64,000 bases of DNA, taken from Paenibacillus albus (GTDB lineage Bacteria > Bacillota > Bacilli > Paenibacillales > Paenibacillaceae). Location: positions 3,594,001 to 3,658,000 of the forward strand of contig NZ_CP034437.1 in the NCBI RefSeq assembly GCF_003952225.1, given 5' to 3'. Positions 34,108 to 42,523 of this stretch are shown here, piece by piece. Position 1 is the stretch's first letter, and every line of letters starts with the position of its first letter. The notes beneath the pieces were generated by a model. That model saw nothing but the letters and a program-made list of their open reading frames with translations, was not told the DNA's origin and made no database searches. The translations under genes were made by a program, and so were the position numbers.

Positions 34108-35313
34108 ATGAAAATTTTAATCACAACAGATACGTTCTCTCCAGTCATAAACGGGGTTGTTACTTCGGTCCTAAGCTTATATCGTGAGCTGAAACACGCG
34201 GGCCATGATGTGCGAATATTAACGTTGTCACATACAGGAGATGTGATGACGATCGGTGATGTTTATTATGTCAAATCCATACCTGTCGGTGTTTACCCAG
34301 ATGCTAGAATGAAGCTTCCATTCTCCAATCGAATAGTACGTGAAATTATAGGATGGAATCCAGAGATCATACATTCACAAACTGAATTTTCGATGATGAT
34401 GGTTTCAAAAATGATTGCAAGGAAATTAGGGATTTCACACCTTCATACGTACCATACGATGTATGAGAATTACTTGGATTACATATTAGGCGGAAGAATT
34501 ATTACCCCTTCGGTAGCTGCCTTTATAACAAAGCATATGTTTAATCGGCTTGACGGGATTGTGACGGCTTCTCTAAAAACCAAAAAGGCGTTGCAAAGTT
34601 ACGGCGTAAATAGACCCATACACATTATTCCGACTGGCATCGCAGTAGATAACTTCCAGCTTTCTCTCAGTGGTGAAGAGCGAGCTAGTTTAAGAGCTAA
34701 GCTGAGTATTGGTGACCATGACCGCATTCTTGCTTTTGTTGGCAGAATTGCTGAGGAGAAGAATATTGTAGAGCTACTAGAACTTCTTCCAGATGTTTTA
34801 CAGTCACACCCAAATGTAAAGCTCCTAATCGTTGGTGGAGGTCCATATTGGAAAGAGTTAAAGACTCAAATTAGCACTCGCGGGCTTGAGTCTCATGTAG
34901 TTCTGTCCGGAATGGTTGATCCTGAAGAAGTGTATAAGTATTATCACTTAGCGGATATCTTTGTCAATGCTTCCACTAGCGAAACGCAAGGATTAACTTA
35001 CATTGAGGCGCTGAGCAGCGGCTGTCCGATTGTTTGCAGATATGATCCTTGCATTGATGATGTGGTAGAGGAAGGATTCAATGGATTTACATATACATCA
35101 CGGCATCAGTTTGCCACTTATGTAGACAAGTTGCTCAGGAACGATGAATTCAGAATTCAGATGAGCATTAATGCTGCATCGACCGCGAGAAAGTACTCAG
35201 GAAACGTATTTGCCAATCAAATCGAGGATGTGTATATGAATCTGCTCCGAGCAACTCGAGTTAACAGAGCACCGTTCGCACGGATTATTCGCTATATCAC
35301 CAAGAAGAGATAG
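34108..35313 (+). CDS. Family 4 glycosyltransferase (diacylglycerol glucosyltransferase-like)
   Basis: About 401 residues with the GT4 two-domain fold. The N-terminus ITTDTFSPVINGVVTSV and the HLHTYHTMYENYLDYI segment are typical of alpha-glycosyltransferases that glucosylate diacylglycerol in Firmicutes; the C-terminal nucleotide-sugar site is ETQGLTYIEALSSGCPIV (E-x7-E). It acts at the inner membrane face. ATG 34108 has AGGAGG 7 nt upstream; ATG 34102 is too close. Transcribed alone, ends at a terminator. Confidence 0.88.
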   Translation: MKILITTDTFSPVINGVVTSVLSLYRELKHAGHDVRILTLSHTGDVMTIGDVYYVKSIPVGVYPDARMKLPFSNRIVREIIGWNPEIIHSQTEFSMMMVSKMIARKLGISHLHTYHTMYENYLDYILGGRIITPSVAAFITKHMFNRLDGIVTASLKTKKALQSYGVNRPIHIIPTGIAVDNFQLSLSGEERASLRAKLSIGDHDRILAFVGRIAEEKNIVELLELLPDVLQSHPNVKLLIVGGGPYWKELKTQISTRGLESHVVLSGMVDPEEVYKYYHLADIFVNASTSETQGLTYIEALSSGCPIVCRYDPCIDDVVEEGFNGFTYTSRHQFATYVDKLLRNDEFRIQMSINAASTARKYSGNVFANQIEDVYMNLLRATRVNRAPFARIIRYITKKR

Positions 35314-35342
35314 TGCCATACGCAGCAATAGCTTATAGGTGA

Positions 35343-35369
35343 ACCCGGCATATTAGCCGGGCTTTTTTG
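35343..35369 (+). terminator. Intrinsic terminator
   Basis: ACCCGGC / GCCGGGCTTTTTT hairpin with an ATATTA loop. Confidence 0.9.
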
Positions 35370-35392
35370 CATGGTCTACGTGAATGCATCAT

Positions 35393-36421
35393 CTAATGTT
35401 GAATCTCAGTCACCGGATCTTTCGTTCTCGTCCAAGAAAGTGCAAATATACAACTGAAGGCGATAACGGCGTAATAGGAGAAAAGACGCCAAACAAGTAA
35501 TGCCGTTAGAATATCGGGAGAGGGGAAGTACAAGCTATAAATATAGTAAAACCCGCCTTCTGCTCCACCAACCGCTCCCGGAAGCGGGATAGCGGCCATG
35601 AAATTGAATAAGAACGTCTGGGCGCAGAGTAAGGTCCATAACTCGGCCGAGTGAAGGCCGAAGCTCCGATAAATGCAGTATGGAATCGTGAAATAAGCAC
35701 CATATTGTAAACATGTAAAAATCGAAGCATAGAAGCATACTCGGAGCTTCTGAGATAAGATCTTTGAATTTGCGTGGAAGCGCTCGAGTTCATGGCTCAA
35801 TTTTTGATACGAAGCTTCAGGGTTCTTCACAATTTTTACTTGGCCCAGAAATCTCAAACACATTTGAAATATTCGTTTAGTTAGCGATTTGTTCGTAAGC
35901 ACAAGTAAAGTGAAGAAGAGTACACCACCGTGAACCATTAACCCTACCCCGCACAGGTACGTGAAGTAGTGTATCTTCTTCTCGAAGTAATGATAGGTAA
36001 GTATGATCGATGTTGCAAATAGGAGGATATTGATGATTTGATGAATCATGAATTTGATCATTAGCATTGATCCTGCTTCGCCAACTGGTATCCCGCTCTT
36101 CTTCATCGCAAAAAGTTGGGCAGGATGGCTGCCTGCGGAGAACGGAGAAATCGCAGCAAAGAATTGTCCGATCATCTGAAGCTTGAACGCTCGCAGCAAC
36201 GGGTTTCTCGCATGCTGACTATCCTTGAGAACGATATAAAGAACGATTATTTCGAAAAACCAGCTTAGAATTAGCAGGCATGCCGCCATGCCGATCCAGG
36301 GCAGCCGCAGCCCTCTAATGTTATCTAACATCGCACCAGCACCCTGATGAGTGAAGACGAACGAGAAGAAAATGCAAAATGAAATGACGACGATGATGAT
36401 GTTAAATCGGTTGTTCTTCAT
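35393..36421 (-). CDS. Lysylphosphatidylglycerol synthase TM-domain family protein (YbhN/UPF0104-like)
   Basis: A 342-residue protein with eight or so transmembrane segments. The motif QFFAAISPFSAGSHPAQLFAMKKSGIPVGEAGSMLM is characteristic of the LPG_synthase_TM family, and PLPGAVGGAEGGFYYIYS near the end is a second conserved block. It lacks the C-terminal transferase domain of MprF, so it may serve glycolipid synthesis or lipid transport. It is 3 bp downstream of a glycosyltransferase gene in the same operon. Confidence 0.88.
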   Translation of the reverse strand: MKNNRFNIIIVVISFCIFFSFVFTHQGAGAMLDNIRGLRLPWIGMAACLLILSWFFEIIVLYIVLKDSQHARNPLLRAFKLQMIGQFFAAISPFSAGSHPAQLFAMKKSGIPVGEAGSMLMIKFMIHQIINILLFATSIILTYHYFEKKIHYFTYLCGVGLMVHGGVLFFTLLVLTNKSLTKRIFQMCLRFLGQVKIVKNPEASYQKLSHELERFHANSKILSQKLRVCFYASIFTCLQYGAYFTIPYCIYRSFGLHSAELWTLLCAQTFLFNFMAAIPLPGAVGGAEGGFYYIYSLYFPSPDILTALLVWRLFSYYAVIAFSCIFALSWTRTKDPVTEIQH

Positions 36422-36424
36422 GGT

Positions 36425-37453
36425 CTACTTCTCCGATAACTGAATGCGGTCATAGAATTCTCTCCATAACAGCGCTACACGATGCTCGGAATAGTACTCG
36501 TGACACTGTCTGGACTGATCACGCCAGTACTCATAATATCCATCTTTGCCCTGCAGTGTAGAAATGGCTGTAACGAATGCATCTACAGAGGCACCTTTCA
36601 TATAATGGTTGAACAGAATGGCGGGGTACAGTTCCAAATCCCGTAGTAATACTGGTAATTTCAATGCTAAAGCCTCAAGAATGGACATCGGGAATAATTC
36701 ACTGTAAGAAGGAAGAAACATTAAATCTGCAATATTATATAGATCATTCATATCTTCCCTATCAATGATGCCTGTGAACATGACGTTTGGAGGAGGATTA
36801 TCAACAATCTTCTTCAGTTCTTTGTATCCTTCTGTAATCGCCCCGAACGAGAATCCGCCTGCCCAAATGAACGAGATATGAGGAAGTCGCTTGGCAGTTT
36901 CAATGAAATCCATAATTCCTTTTCGGGTTTGCACTTGTCCAACACCAAGTACGATAAATTTATCTTTCGGTAAACCGAACTGCTGTTTTAATAGAGCAAT
37001 TCTAGCCGGCGATTGGCGATAAAAGCGCGTCTCCGATACGTAATTAGGTATATAAGTCACTTTTTCTTCACTAATTCCGAGCGTCTTAAGTACATCAATG
37101 AAATAGGGATTAACGACGACAATGTGGTCGACGGAACGATAAAATCGGAGCATGTAAGCGTAAAAAAATCTTCTAATAAGTGGCGGTAACTTCAGACTAT
37201 CGTCGATTGTATCGGGCACAAAATGGACGTATGCAACAGTCTTTCCAAAAAACTTTGCGAAGGGGAGACTGAGGAAGAATTTAAGGTCGATCGTGTGATA
37301 GTGATTGATTGCTCCGGGCACAAAGCGGTTGTTGACGATTCGATAGTAAGGGCTTAATTCCGTTTCTACCAATTTAACTTGTTCGATATATGCGGATAAT
37401 ACACCTTGGCCTTTTACCTTATGGGCAGAAGATAACATGTTGATTGTCGGCAT
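36425..37453 (-). CDS. Family 4 glycosyltransferase
   Basis: A 342-residue GT4 enzyme. The N-terminal acceptor domain begins MLSSAHKVKGQGVLSAY and contains AINHYHTIDLKFF; the donor domain has VGQVQTRKGIMDFIETAK, PSYSELFPMSILEALALKLPVLL (E-x7-E with Glu at the sugar-nucleotide site). Together with the GT4 at 34108 and the membrane protein it resembles the two-glucosyltransferase plus membrane-protein sets that make the lipoteichoic acid glycolipid anchor in Listeria (lafABC); the equivalence is inference. Confidence 0.87.
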   Translation of the reverse strand: MPTINMLSSAHKVKGQGVLSAYIEQVKLVETELSPYYRIVNNRFVPGAINHYHTIDLKFFLSLPFAKFFGKTVAYVHFVPDTIDDSLKLPPLIRRFFYAYMLRFYRSVDHIVVVNPYFIDVLKTLGISEEKVTYIPNYVSETRFYRQSPARIALLKQQFGLPKDKFIVLGVGQVQTRKGIMDFIETAKRLPHISFIWAGGFSFGAITEGYKELKKIVDNPPPNVMFTGIIDREDMNDLYNIADLMFLPSYSELFPMSILEALALKLPVLLRDLELYPAILFNHYMKGASVDAFVTAISTLQGKDGYYEYWRDQSRQCHEYYSEHRVALLWREFYDRIQLSEK

Positions 37454-37539
37454 ATCAGGTTCCTCTTTTCTTACTTCAATACATTCCTTTGCTGAACATC
37501 ATACACGAGAACAAGCAGATTTCACGAAATGTACCGAAA

Positions 37540-37601
37540 TTTAATCAGAGTTAAGAAAAAGTTAAGAAAGTAGCAATTGCAGATAGTGATAATGATTATT
37601 A
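37540..37601 (+). promoter_or_regulatory. Putative response-regulator site (copy g), -10 and overlapping Fur box before the second fur gene
   Basis: TTTAAT (37540), TTAAGA (37551) and TTAAGA (37562) are 11 bp apart, and GATAAT at 37588-37593 lies 37 bp after the middle half-site, the same geometry as the other copies. TGATAATGATTATTA at 37587-37601 overlaps that -10 and matches the Fur 7-1-7 consensus at all but one position. So activation by the two-component system and iron repression may converge here. Confidence 0.68.
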
Positions 37602-37649
37602 ATATTAATAATATTGAGTAGAAAGTGTGGGGATAGGAGAGCGAAGACA

Positions 37650-38119
37650 ATGTCGATTACGAAAGAACTTGCAGCTGTTCGCGATCTCTTGGAGCAGAAG
37701 GGGACTAAATTAACGAAACAGAGAGAAGCAATAATACTCTTCTTGTTAGAGCATCCGGAACAACACTTCACAGTGGAAGAAATCTTCACTCATATAAAGG
37801 CGACACACCCGGATATCGGAATTGCAACCATCTATCGAAGTGTGGAATTGTACTTCGATTTAAGGCTGGTCGAGAAGCTCACTTACGATACAGGAATTTG
37901 CCGGTACAGTTTTATCAAAAGTGAAGACCGCCATTTGCATCATAATTTGCTGTGCATGAAGTGTAAAAAAGTGAAAATCATTAAAAAGATTGGTTAGCTG
38001 ATATGGAGGTTCGACTCCTAAAGGAACATGGGTTTAATGTACTAGGTCACCAGCTTACTTTCTCAGGTTATTATCAGAAATGCACTGAACTTGATTGTAG
38101 GAACAACAATAATGAATAG
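37650..38119 (+). pseudogene. Second Fur-family regulator, frameshifted (or -1 recoded)
   Basis: The first frame runs from ATG 37650 (AGGAGA 9 nt upstream) through the winged helix (LTKQREAIILFLLEHPEQHFTVEEIF, GIATIYRSVELY) and CMKC, then stops at a TAG soon after AAAAAG at about 37986. The -1 frame continues the family sequence exactly: DWLADMEVRLLKEHGFNVLGHQLTF...CTELDC to TAG 38117. Joining them gives a full-length protein closely similar to the Fur gene at 14987. Either one A was lost from a short A-run, or ribosomes shift -1 at AAAAAG. The truncated first-frame product would lack the second zinc cysteine pair. Confidence 0.85.
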
Positions 38120-38190
38120 TTCGTGTTACGGTTTTGTGACAACAGGCTAAAGCTGCTCATCCGAGATTAACGAAAGGATGAACAATCCAG

Positions 38191-38248
38191 TTGACGATAG
38201 AACAAAGAGAACTTACAATCAAAATCATTGAGAATTAGAATCATTGTC
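38191..38248 (+). promoter_or_regulatory. efeUOB promoter with Fur box
   Basis: TTGACG (38191-38196), 17-bp spacer, TACAAT (38214-38219). The 19 bases 38230-38248, GAGAATTAGAATCATTGTC, match the classical Fur consensus GATAATGATAATCATTATC at 15 of 19 positions and cover the region just after the expected start point. Confidence 0.85.
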
Positions 38249-38282
38249 AGTTGGGATAGTTTTTGGAGGTGAAGATAACAGT

Positions 38283-39773
38283 TTGTTGAAATCCACTTGG
38301 TTAAATTCGAAAATGTTCCTAAAACCAATTGTTAGTCTCTTCATCATTTGTGCAATTGTGTTTATGTCTTCCACAAGCTGGGCGTATGCTGCATCCAAAG
38401 ATGTAGGAGCACAAGTAGCATCCACTCAAGTCGAAGCACTCGTGAACGATCTGAATGCCGGGAACGTTGAAGCGTCTCAAAAAGATTTCGCAGCCATCAA
38501 GAAATGGTGGGTATCCAACAAAAATGAAATCAAGCAGCGCTCGTTGAACCTTGCGCTGGAGATCGATAAACAAATTGCAGGTATTTCACTCGCATTACTC
38601 ACTCAAAAGTTAGATGATGCATCAGCATTAGCGAGCAACCTTAAGTTCTCTATAACGAATCTTAAGGATGGAGCCTTCACGGATAATGCTGGGAAAAGCC
38701 AGATGACACTTACCACCTATATTATGAAATTGAGGGAAGCGGGAGAGTTCGTCGTTAAGAAGCAATGGAGTGAAGCCCAAGATCAGGTAAAACTGCTTCA
38801 GCAGCAGTGGTTGACGGTAGAAGGCGACGTCGTTAGCCAATCTCAAAGCGTTTACAATGATACAGAACGTGACTTGGTGCTGTTGGATGGCTACTTGAGC
38901 AGTTCGAGTAATAGGGAACAGGCTGCTTCAATCATTGATCGAATGGTTAATGCGCTAGCCCCACTTGCGGATGCTCAATATTCATGGTGGGATGCCGCAC
39001 TAATTCCACTTCGTGAAGGTTTTGAAGGGCTGCTTGTAATTGGCGCACTGCTGATGTACGCGAAACGAGCAGATTCCAAACCAGCGAGACGTTGGGTAAT
39101 TGGTGGATCGACTGCGGGTCTATTAACATGTGTAATCGTCGGTACAGTTGTGGTGTTACTTCTTTCTTCCAGTGCGTTCGGTCATAATAATTTACTTATT
39201 AATGGTTGGACAGGTGTAGGCGCAAGTATTTTGCTGCTCTATGTCAGTTACTGGCTACATCGTAATTCTGACGCAAAACGCTGGAAACAGCTATTAGCAG
39301 AGAAGAGCTCTCGCGCACTTTCCGGAGGTCATATGATCTCTCTTGCTCTTTTATCTTACTTCGCAATCCTTAGGGAAGGGCTCGAGACGGTTATCTTCCT
39401 TATCGGGATGGCTAATAAGATGTCAAAGATGGAGCTTACGGCCGGAATAATGACTGGTTTCGGGATCTTAATCATCATTGCCATTGTCATGATTAAAGCA
39501 GGATCCAGACTGCCAATTCGTCCTGTTTTCCTTGTTTCTAGTGCAATCGTATTTTACTTGTGCTTCAAGTTCATGGGAGCTGGAATACATAGCTTGCAAA
39601 TGGCAGGTGTTCTGCCAGCAACGGTTGAAGATCGTTTGCCTGACTTGGCTTCCTTAAGCTTATATCCTTCGTGGTACAGTACCTTGCCACAACTTATTTT
39701 TCTTGCGATTGGTTGTACAGCAATTGCATTCTCGCTTGTATCAGCACGGCGTCAAAGCCCCGCTGCTCAATAA
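38283..39773 (+). CDS. efeU: EfeU/FTR1-family iron permease with N-terminal extracytoplasmic domain
   Basis: About 496 residues. A signal-like hydrophobic start (PIVSLFIICAIVFMSSTSWAYA) precedes an about 200-residue helical extracytoplasmic domain, then seven transmembrane segments. Both FTR1 iron-binding motifs are present: REGFEG near residue 255 and REGLET near 375 (R-E-x-x-E). It moves iron across the membrane after handling by EfeO and EfeB. The start is probably TTG 38283 (12 nt after GGAGGT) or TTG 38286; ATG 38313 would also keep the signal sequence. Confidence 0.92.
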   Translation: MLKSTWLNSKMFLKPIVSLFIICAIVFMSSTSWAYAASKDVGAQVASTQVEALVNDLNAGNVEASQKDFAAIKKWWVSNKNEIKQRSLNLALEIDKQIAGISLALLTQKLDDASALASNLKFSITNLKDGAFTDNAGKSQMTLTTYIMKLREAGEFVVKKQWSEAQDQVKLLQQQWLTVEGDVVSQSQSVYNDTERDLVLLDGYLSSSSNREQAASIIDRMVNALAPLADAQYSWWDAALIPLREGFEGLLVIGALLMYAKRADSKPARRWVIGGSTAGLLTCVIVGTVVVLLLSSSAFGHNNLLINGWTGVGASILLLYVSYWLHRNSDAKRWKQLLAEKSSRALSGGHMISLALLSYFAILREGLETVIFLIGMANKMSKMELTAGIMTGFGILIIIAIVMIKAGSRLPIRPVFLVSSAIVFYLCFKFMGAGIHSLQMAGVLPATVEDRLPDLASLSLYPSWYSTLPQLIFLAIGCTAIAFSLVSARRQSPAAQ

Positions 39774-39825
39774 ATAGAGTTAAAGAATAGGCGAACATCG
39801 TCGTAATATCGGAGGGTCTAATCAT

Positions 39826-41034
39826 ATGTTGAAATCGTCAAAAGTACTAGGTGTAATTGCTCTTTCAAGTGTATTGGCTTTAACTGCATGCAATAGCAAC
39901 TCGAGTAATACAAACACATCGAATGTGGCAACGCAGTCGAATGATGCTGCATCAACTAATACGTCCAATTCGAGCAATGCAAACAATTCTAGCAGCAACA
40001 ATGCGATTCAAGACGGCACTGCTAAAATGTTGGAACAAGTTAAACAATTGCAAGATGCGATAGGTAAGCAAGATTCAGGTGGCGTAAAGACCATCGGTAA
40101 AACAATTAACGACACATGGTTATCATACGAGAATAGTGTTCGTCAAACGTTCCCGCTGGAGTATACCGATGTAGAGAAGTATGAGATGCCTATTTTTTCG
40201 GCATCCGCGTATGACAAAATCGATTTTGAAGCGCTTGATTCGACAGCAAAGAGCTTGATTAATGCTTTAACTACATTGCAGCAAGCTAAACCATCCTCTG
40301 CGAGTTCGTCGGAGCTGCTGACGGAGGCTGTTAAGAAATATGAGCAATACGTCGTTGATCAGACGAACAAGCTGACTGCGCAAACGCAATTATTTGTAGA
40401 TGCAGTTAAAGCAGGCGATATCGATAAAGCGAAGGCAGAATATGTAAAAGCACGTGTATATTATGAAAGCATTGAGCCGATCGCGGAGAGCTTCGGCGAA
40501 CTCGATCCCTTGATCGATGCCCGCCTGGCAGATGTTGATGATCCGAATACATGGACAGGCTTCCACGAGATTGAGAAAGCGTTATGGGTCGATAAATCGC
40601 TTACTGGCCAAGAGAAGTACGCAGATCAATTAATTAAAGATGTAAAGTCACTTGATCAAGAAGTAAAGGGTTTGAAGCTGGATCCTAAAACGGTTGTTGC
40701 AGGAGCAATGGAGCTTCTGAACGAAGCAGCAACTTCGAAGATTACTGGTGAAGAAGAGCTTTATTCCCACATTGACCTTGTAGACTTGGCATCTAATGTG
40801 GATGGATCAAAGACTGTTTACCTGTCGATCATTCCGGCTCTGAACGAGAAGAACAATGATCTGGCGGATAAGCTTGATCAAGCTTTCCAGTCGATGGAGA
40901 AATTGCTGTCCGGTTATGTGAAGGAAGGCCAATATGTACTCTATACAGATCTAACTACGGATCAAATCCGGGAGATTAGTGATCAGCTAAGTACATTGTC
41001 CGAACTCATGTCTCAAACTGCTGCTATTCTATAA
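39826..41034 (+). CDS. efeO: EfeO-type iron-binding lipoprotein (imelysin/M75 family)
   Basis: A 402-residue lipoprotein with lipobox LALTAC (Cys22) and a long Asn/Ser/Thr linker (about 23-65). The M75 domain carries the H-x-x-E motif as GFHEIEKALW near residue 250. There is no N-terminal cupredoxin domain, as is usual in Bacillales EfeO/YwbM. It captures iron for EfeU. Internal helical region 66-150 resembles the extracytoplasmic domain of EfeU. Confidence 0.92.
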   Translation: MLKSSKVLGVIALSSVLALTACNSNSSNTNTSNVATQSNDAASTNTSNSSNANNSSSNNAIQDGTAKMLEQVKQLQDAIGKQDSGGVKTIGKTINDTWLSYENSVRQTFPLEYTDVEKYEMPIFSASAYDKIDFEALDSTAKSLINALTTLQQAKPSSASSSELLTEAVKKYEQYVVDQTNKLTAQTQLFVDAVKAGDIDKAKAEYVKARVYYESIEPIAESFGELDPLIDARLADVDDPNTWTGFHEIEKALWVDKSLTGQEKYADQLIKDVKSLDQEVKGLKLDPKTVVAGAMELLNEAATSKITGEEELYSHIDLVDLASNVDGSKTVYLSIIPALNEKNNDLADKLDQAFQSMEKLLSGYVKEGQYVLYTDLTTDQIREISDQLSTLSELMSQTAAIL

Positions 41035-41050
41035 AAGGAGGTGCATCCCG

Positions 41051-42286
41051 ATGGAACCGAAATCCGGGATATCTCGAAAAGACTTTCTAAAACTATCTGC
41101 AACTGCTGGCGTAGGGATCGCTCTGGGTGCTTCAGGTCTCGGTGCTATAATGGAGGTTGCTAAGCCAGCTAAGACGCCTTCGAGTGCTCCTGGTGAATCG
41201 GGCGGAGATATTATCCCGCTTTACGGAACCCATCAGCCTGGGATCATAACACCTCAACAGACATACATGTATTTGGCTTCTTTTAATGTAACGACGAAGA
41301 ACAAATCAGACCTGATTACAATGCTGAAAGATTGGACCAAGTTTTGTGATTTGAGCGTTGCCGGCGGTACGATGAAATTAAGCGACAATGCACTTGTCCC
41401 GCCTACGGATACTGGAGAGACGCTTGATCTGCCAGCATCCAAATTAACGGTCACATTCGGATTCGGACCATCCTTCTTCATGAATGAAGGCTCCGACCGG
41501 TTTGGTATTGCACGAATGGCTCCGCTGTATTTAAAGGATATCCCGCGGATGCCGAGAGATCAGAATATTGATAAGGAAATCTCAGGTGGAGATATCTGCG
41601 TGCAAGTATGCGCGAACGATCAACAAGTCGCATTTCACGCTGTACGAAATTTGATTCGGTTGTCTACTGGACATGCTTCATTGAAATGGATGCAAGAAGG
41701 ATTCGCCAGCGGTACGCCAGGGAAGACACCTCGCAACTTATTCGGCTTTAAAGATGGTACAGCAAATAAGCTGCATGATTCATCGGCTGGGTATGATCAA
41801 GTTGTTTGGGCTGGCGATAACGAGCTCGGTTGGATGCAAGGTGGCAGCTATTTGGCTTACCGGAAGATTCAGATGAAACTTGAGAGCTGGGACCGTACCT
41901 CATTGGCTGACCAAGAAGCGACCTTCGGTAGAAGCAAGCTGTCAGGCGCAGCATTTGGTTCACATGGCGAATTCGATTCGTTTGATTTATCTAAACTTCC
42001 GGAAAAATCTCATGTCAGTCTAGCAAAGCAAACGAAGCAGCAAATCCATCGCAGAGCGTACTCCTATACGGACAAGGTAGATCCCCGTACAGGCAATATC
42101 GATGCAGGATTACTTTTCATTAGTTATCAGCGTAATCCAGATGAGCAATTCTTGCCGATGCTGAAGCTTATGCAGAATAACGATGCACTCAATAGTTATG
42201 TTGCTCATGTAGGCAGTGCCATGTTCGCATGTCCGGCCGGGCTGAAGCAAGGACGCTATATTGGACAAAACATCTTAGAAGCGTAG
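41051..42286 (+). CDS. efeB: EfeB deferrochelatase / DyP-type peroxidase with twin-arginine-like signal
   Basis: A 411-residue DyP-type heme peroxidase of the EfeB group, which can take iron from heme and oxidise Fe(II) in the EfeUOB system. The signal sequence ISRKDFLKLSATAGVGIALG is Tat-like but has RK in place of RR. The DyP G-x-x-D-G motif is GFKDGTANK, and the distal-side residues follow in the RAYSYTDKVDPRTGNIDAGLLFISYQ region. AAAAGGAGG precedes the ATG. Last gene of efeUOB, closed by a strong terminator. Confidence 0.93.
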   Translation: MEPKSGISRKDFLKLSATAGVGIALGASGLGAIMEVAKPAKTPSSAPGESGGDIIPLYGTHQPGIITPQQTYMYLASFNVTTKNKSDLITMLKDWTKFCDLSVAGGTMKLSDNALVPPTDTGETLDLPASKLTVTFGFGPSFFMNEGSDRFGIARMAPLYLKDIPRMPRDQNIDKEISGGDICVQVCANDQQVAFHAVRNLIRLSTGHASLKWMQEGFASGTPGKTPRNLFGFKDGTANKLHDSSAGYDQVVWAGDNELGWMQGGSYLAYRKIQMKLESWDRTSLADQEATFGRSKLSGAAFGSHGEFDSFDLSKLPEKSHVSLAKQTKQQIHRRAYSYTDKVDPRTGNIDAGLLFISYQRNPDEQFLPMLKLMQNNDALNSYVAHVGSAMFACPAGLKQGRYIGQNILEA

Positions 42287-42309
42287 TTCCAGATTGCCTT
42301 ATAGAATGT

Positions 42310-42358
42310 AAATAACCCCTGTCAAATGGAAGTACATTTGATTAGGGGTTATTTTTTT
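42310..42358 (+). terminator. Intrinsic terminator of efeUOB
   Basis: AAATAACCCCT ... CAAATG / CATTTG ... AGGGGTTATTTTTTT, a two-step hairpin with a T7 tail. Confidence 0.93.
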
Positions 42359-42432
42359 AAGATATATCTTTATCTGCTGAGTGTGGAGTAAAGCCCAGGT
42401 TGGCACAACATTTCGTGTAACATTTCCGTGCA

Positions 42433-42450
42433 TTTCAGATTCTTTTCAGA
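42433..42450 (+). promoter_or_regulatory. TTTCAGA direct repeats, 11-bp spacing
   Basis: TTTCAGA occurs at 42433 and 42444, 11 bp apart, about 75 bp before the secreted repeat-protein gene. The spacing suits an OmpR-type regulator. A related pair, TTCTCA/TTCTAA, lies upstream of the acidic protein gene on the minus strand, so the second two-component system is a candidate; evidence is thin. Confidence 0.35.
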
Positions 42451-42523
42451 ATTTCACCTTAACTTAATTGATGTAGCCTCCTTCTTTTCAGAAGGAAAAA
42501 CCAAACAAGGAAGGGATATATCC

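Noticed and set aside
42359..42364. TTAAGA after the efeB terminator
   Set aside because: Part of the terminator T-tract junction; no second half-site 11 bp away.
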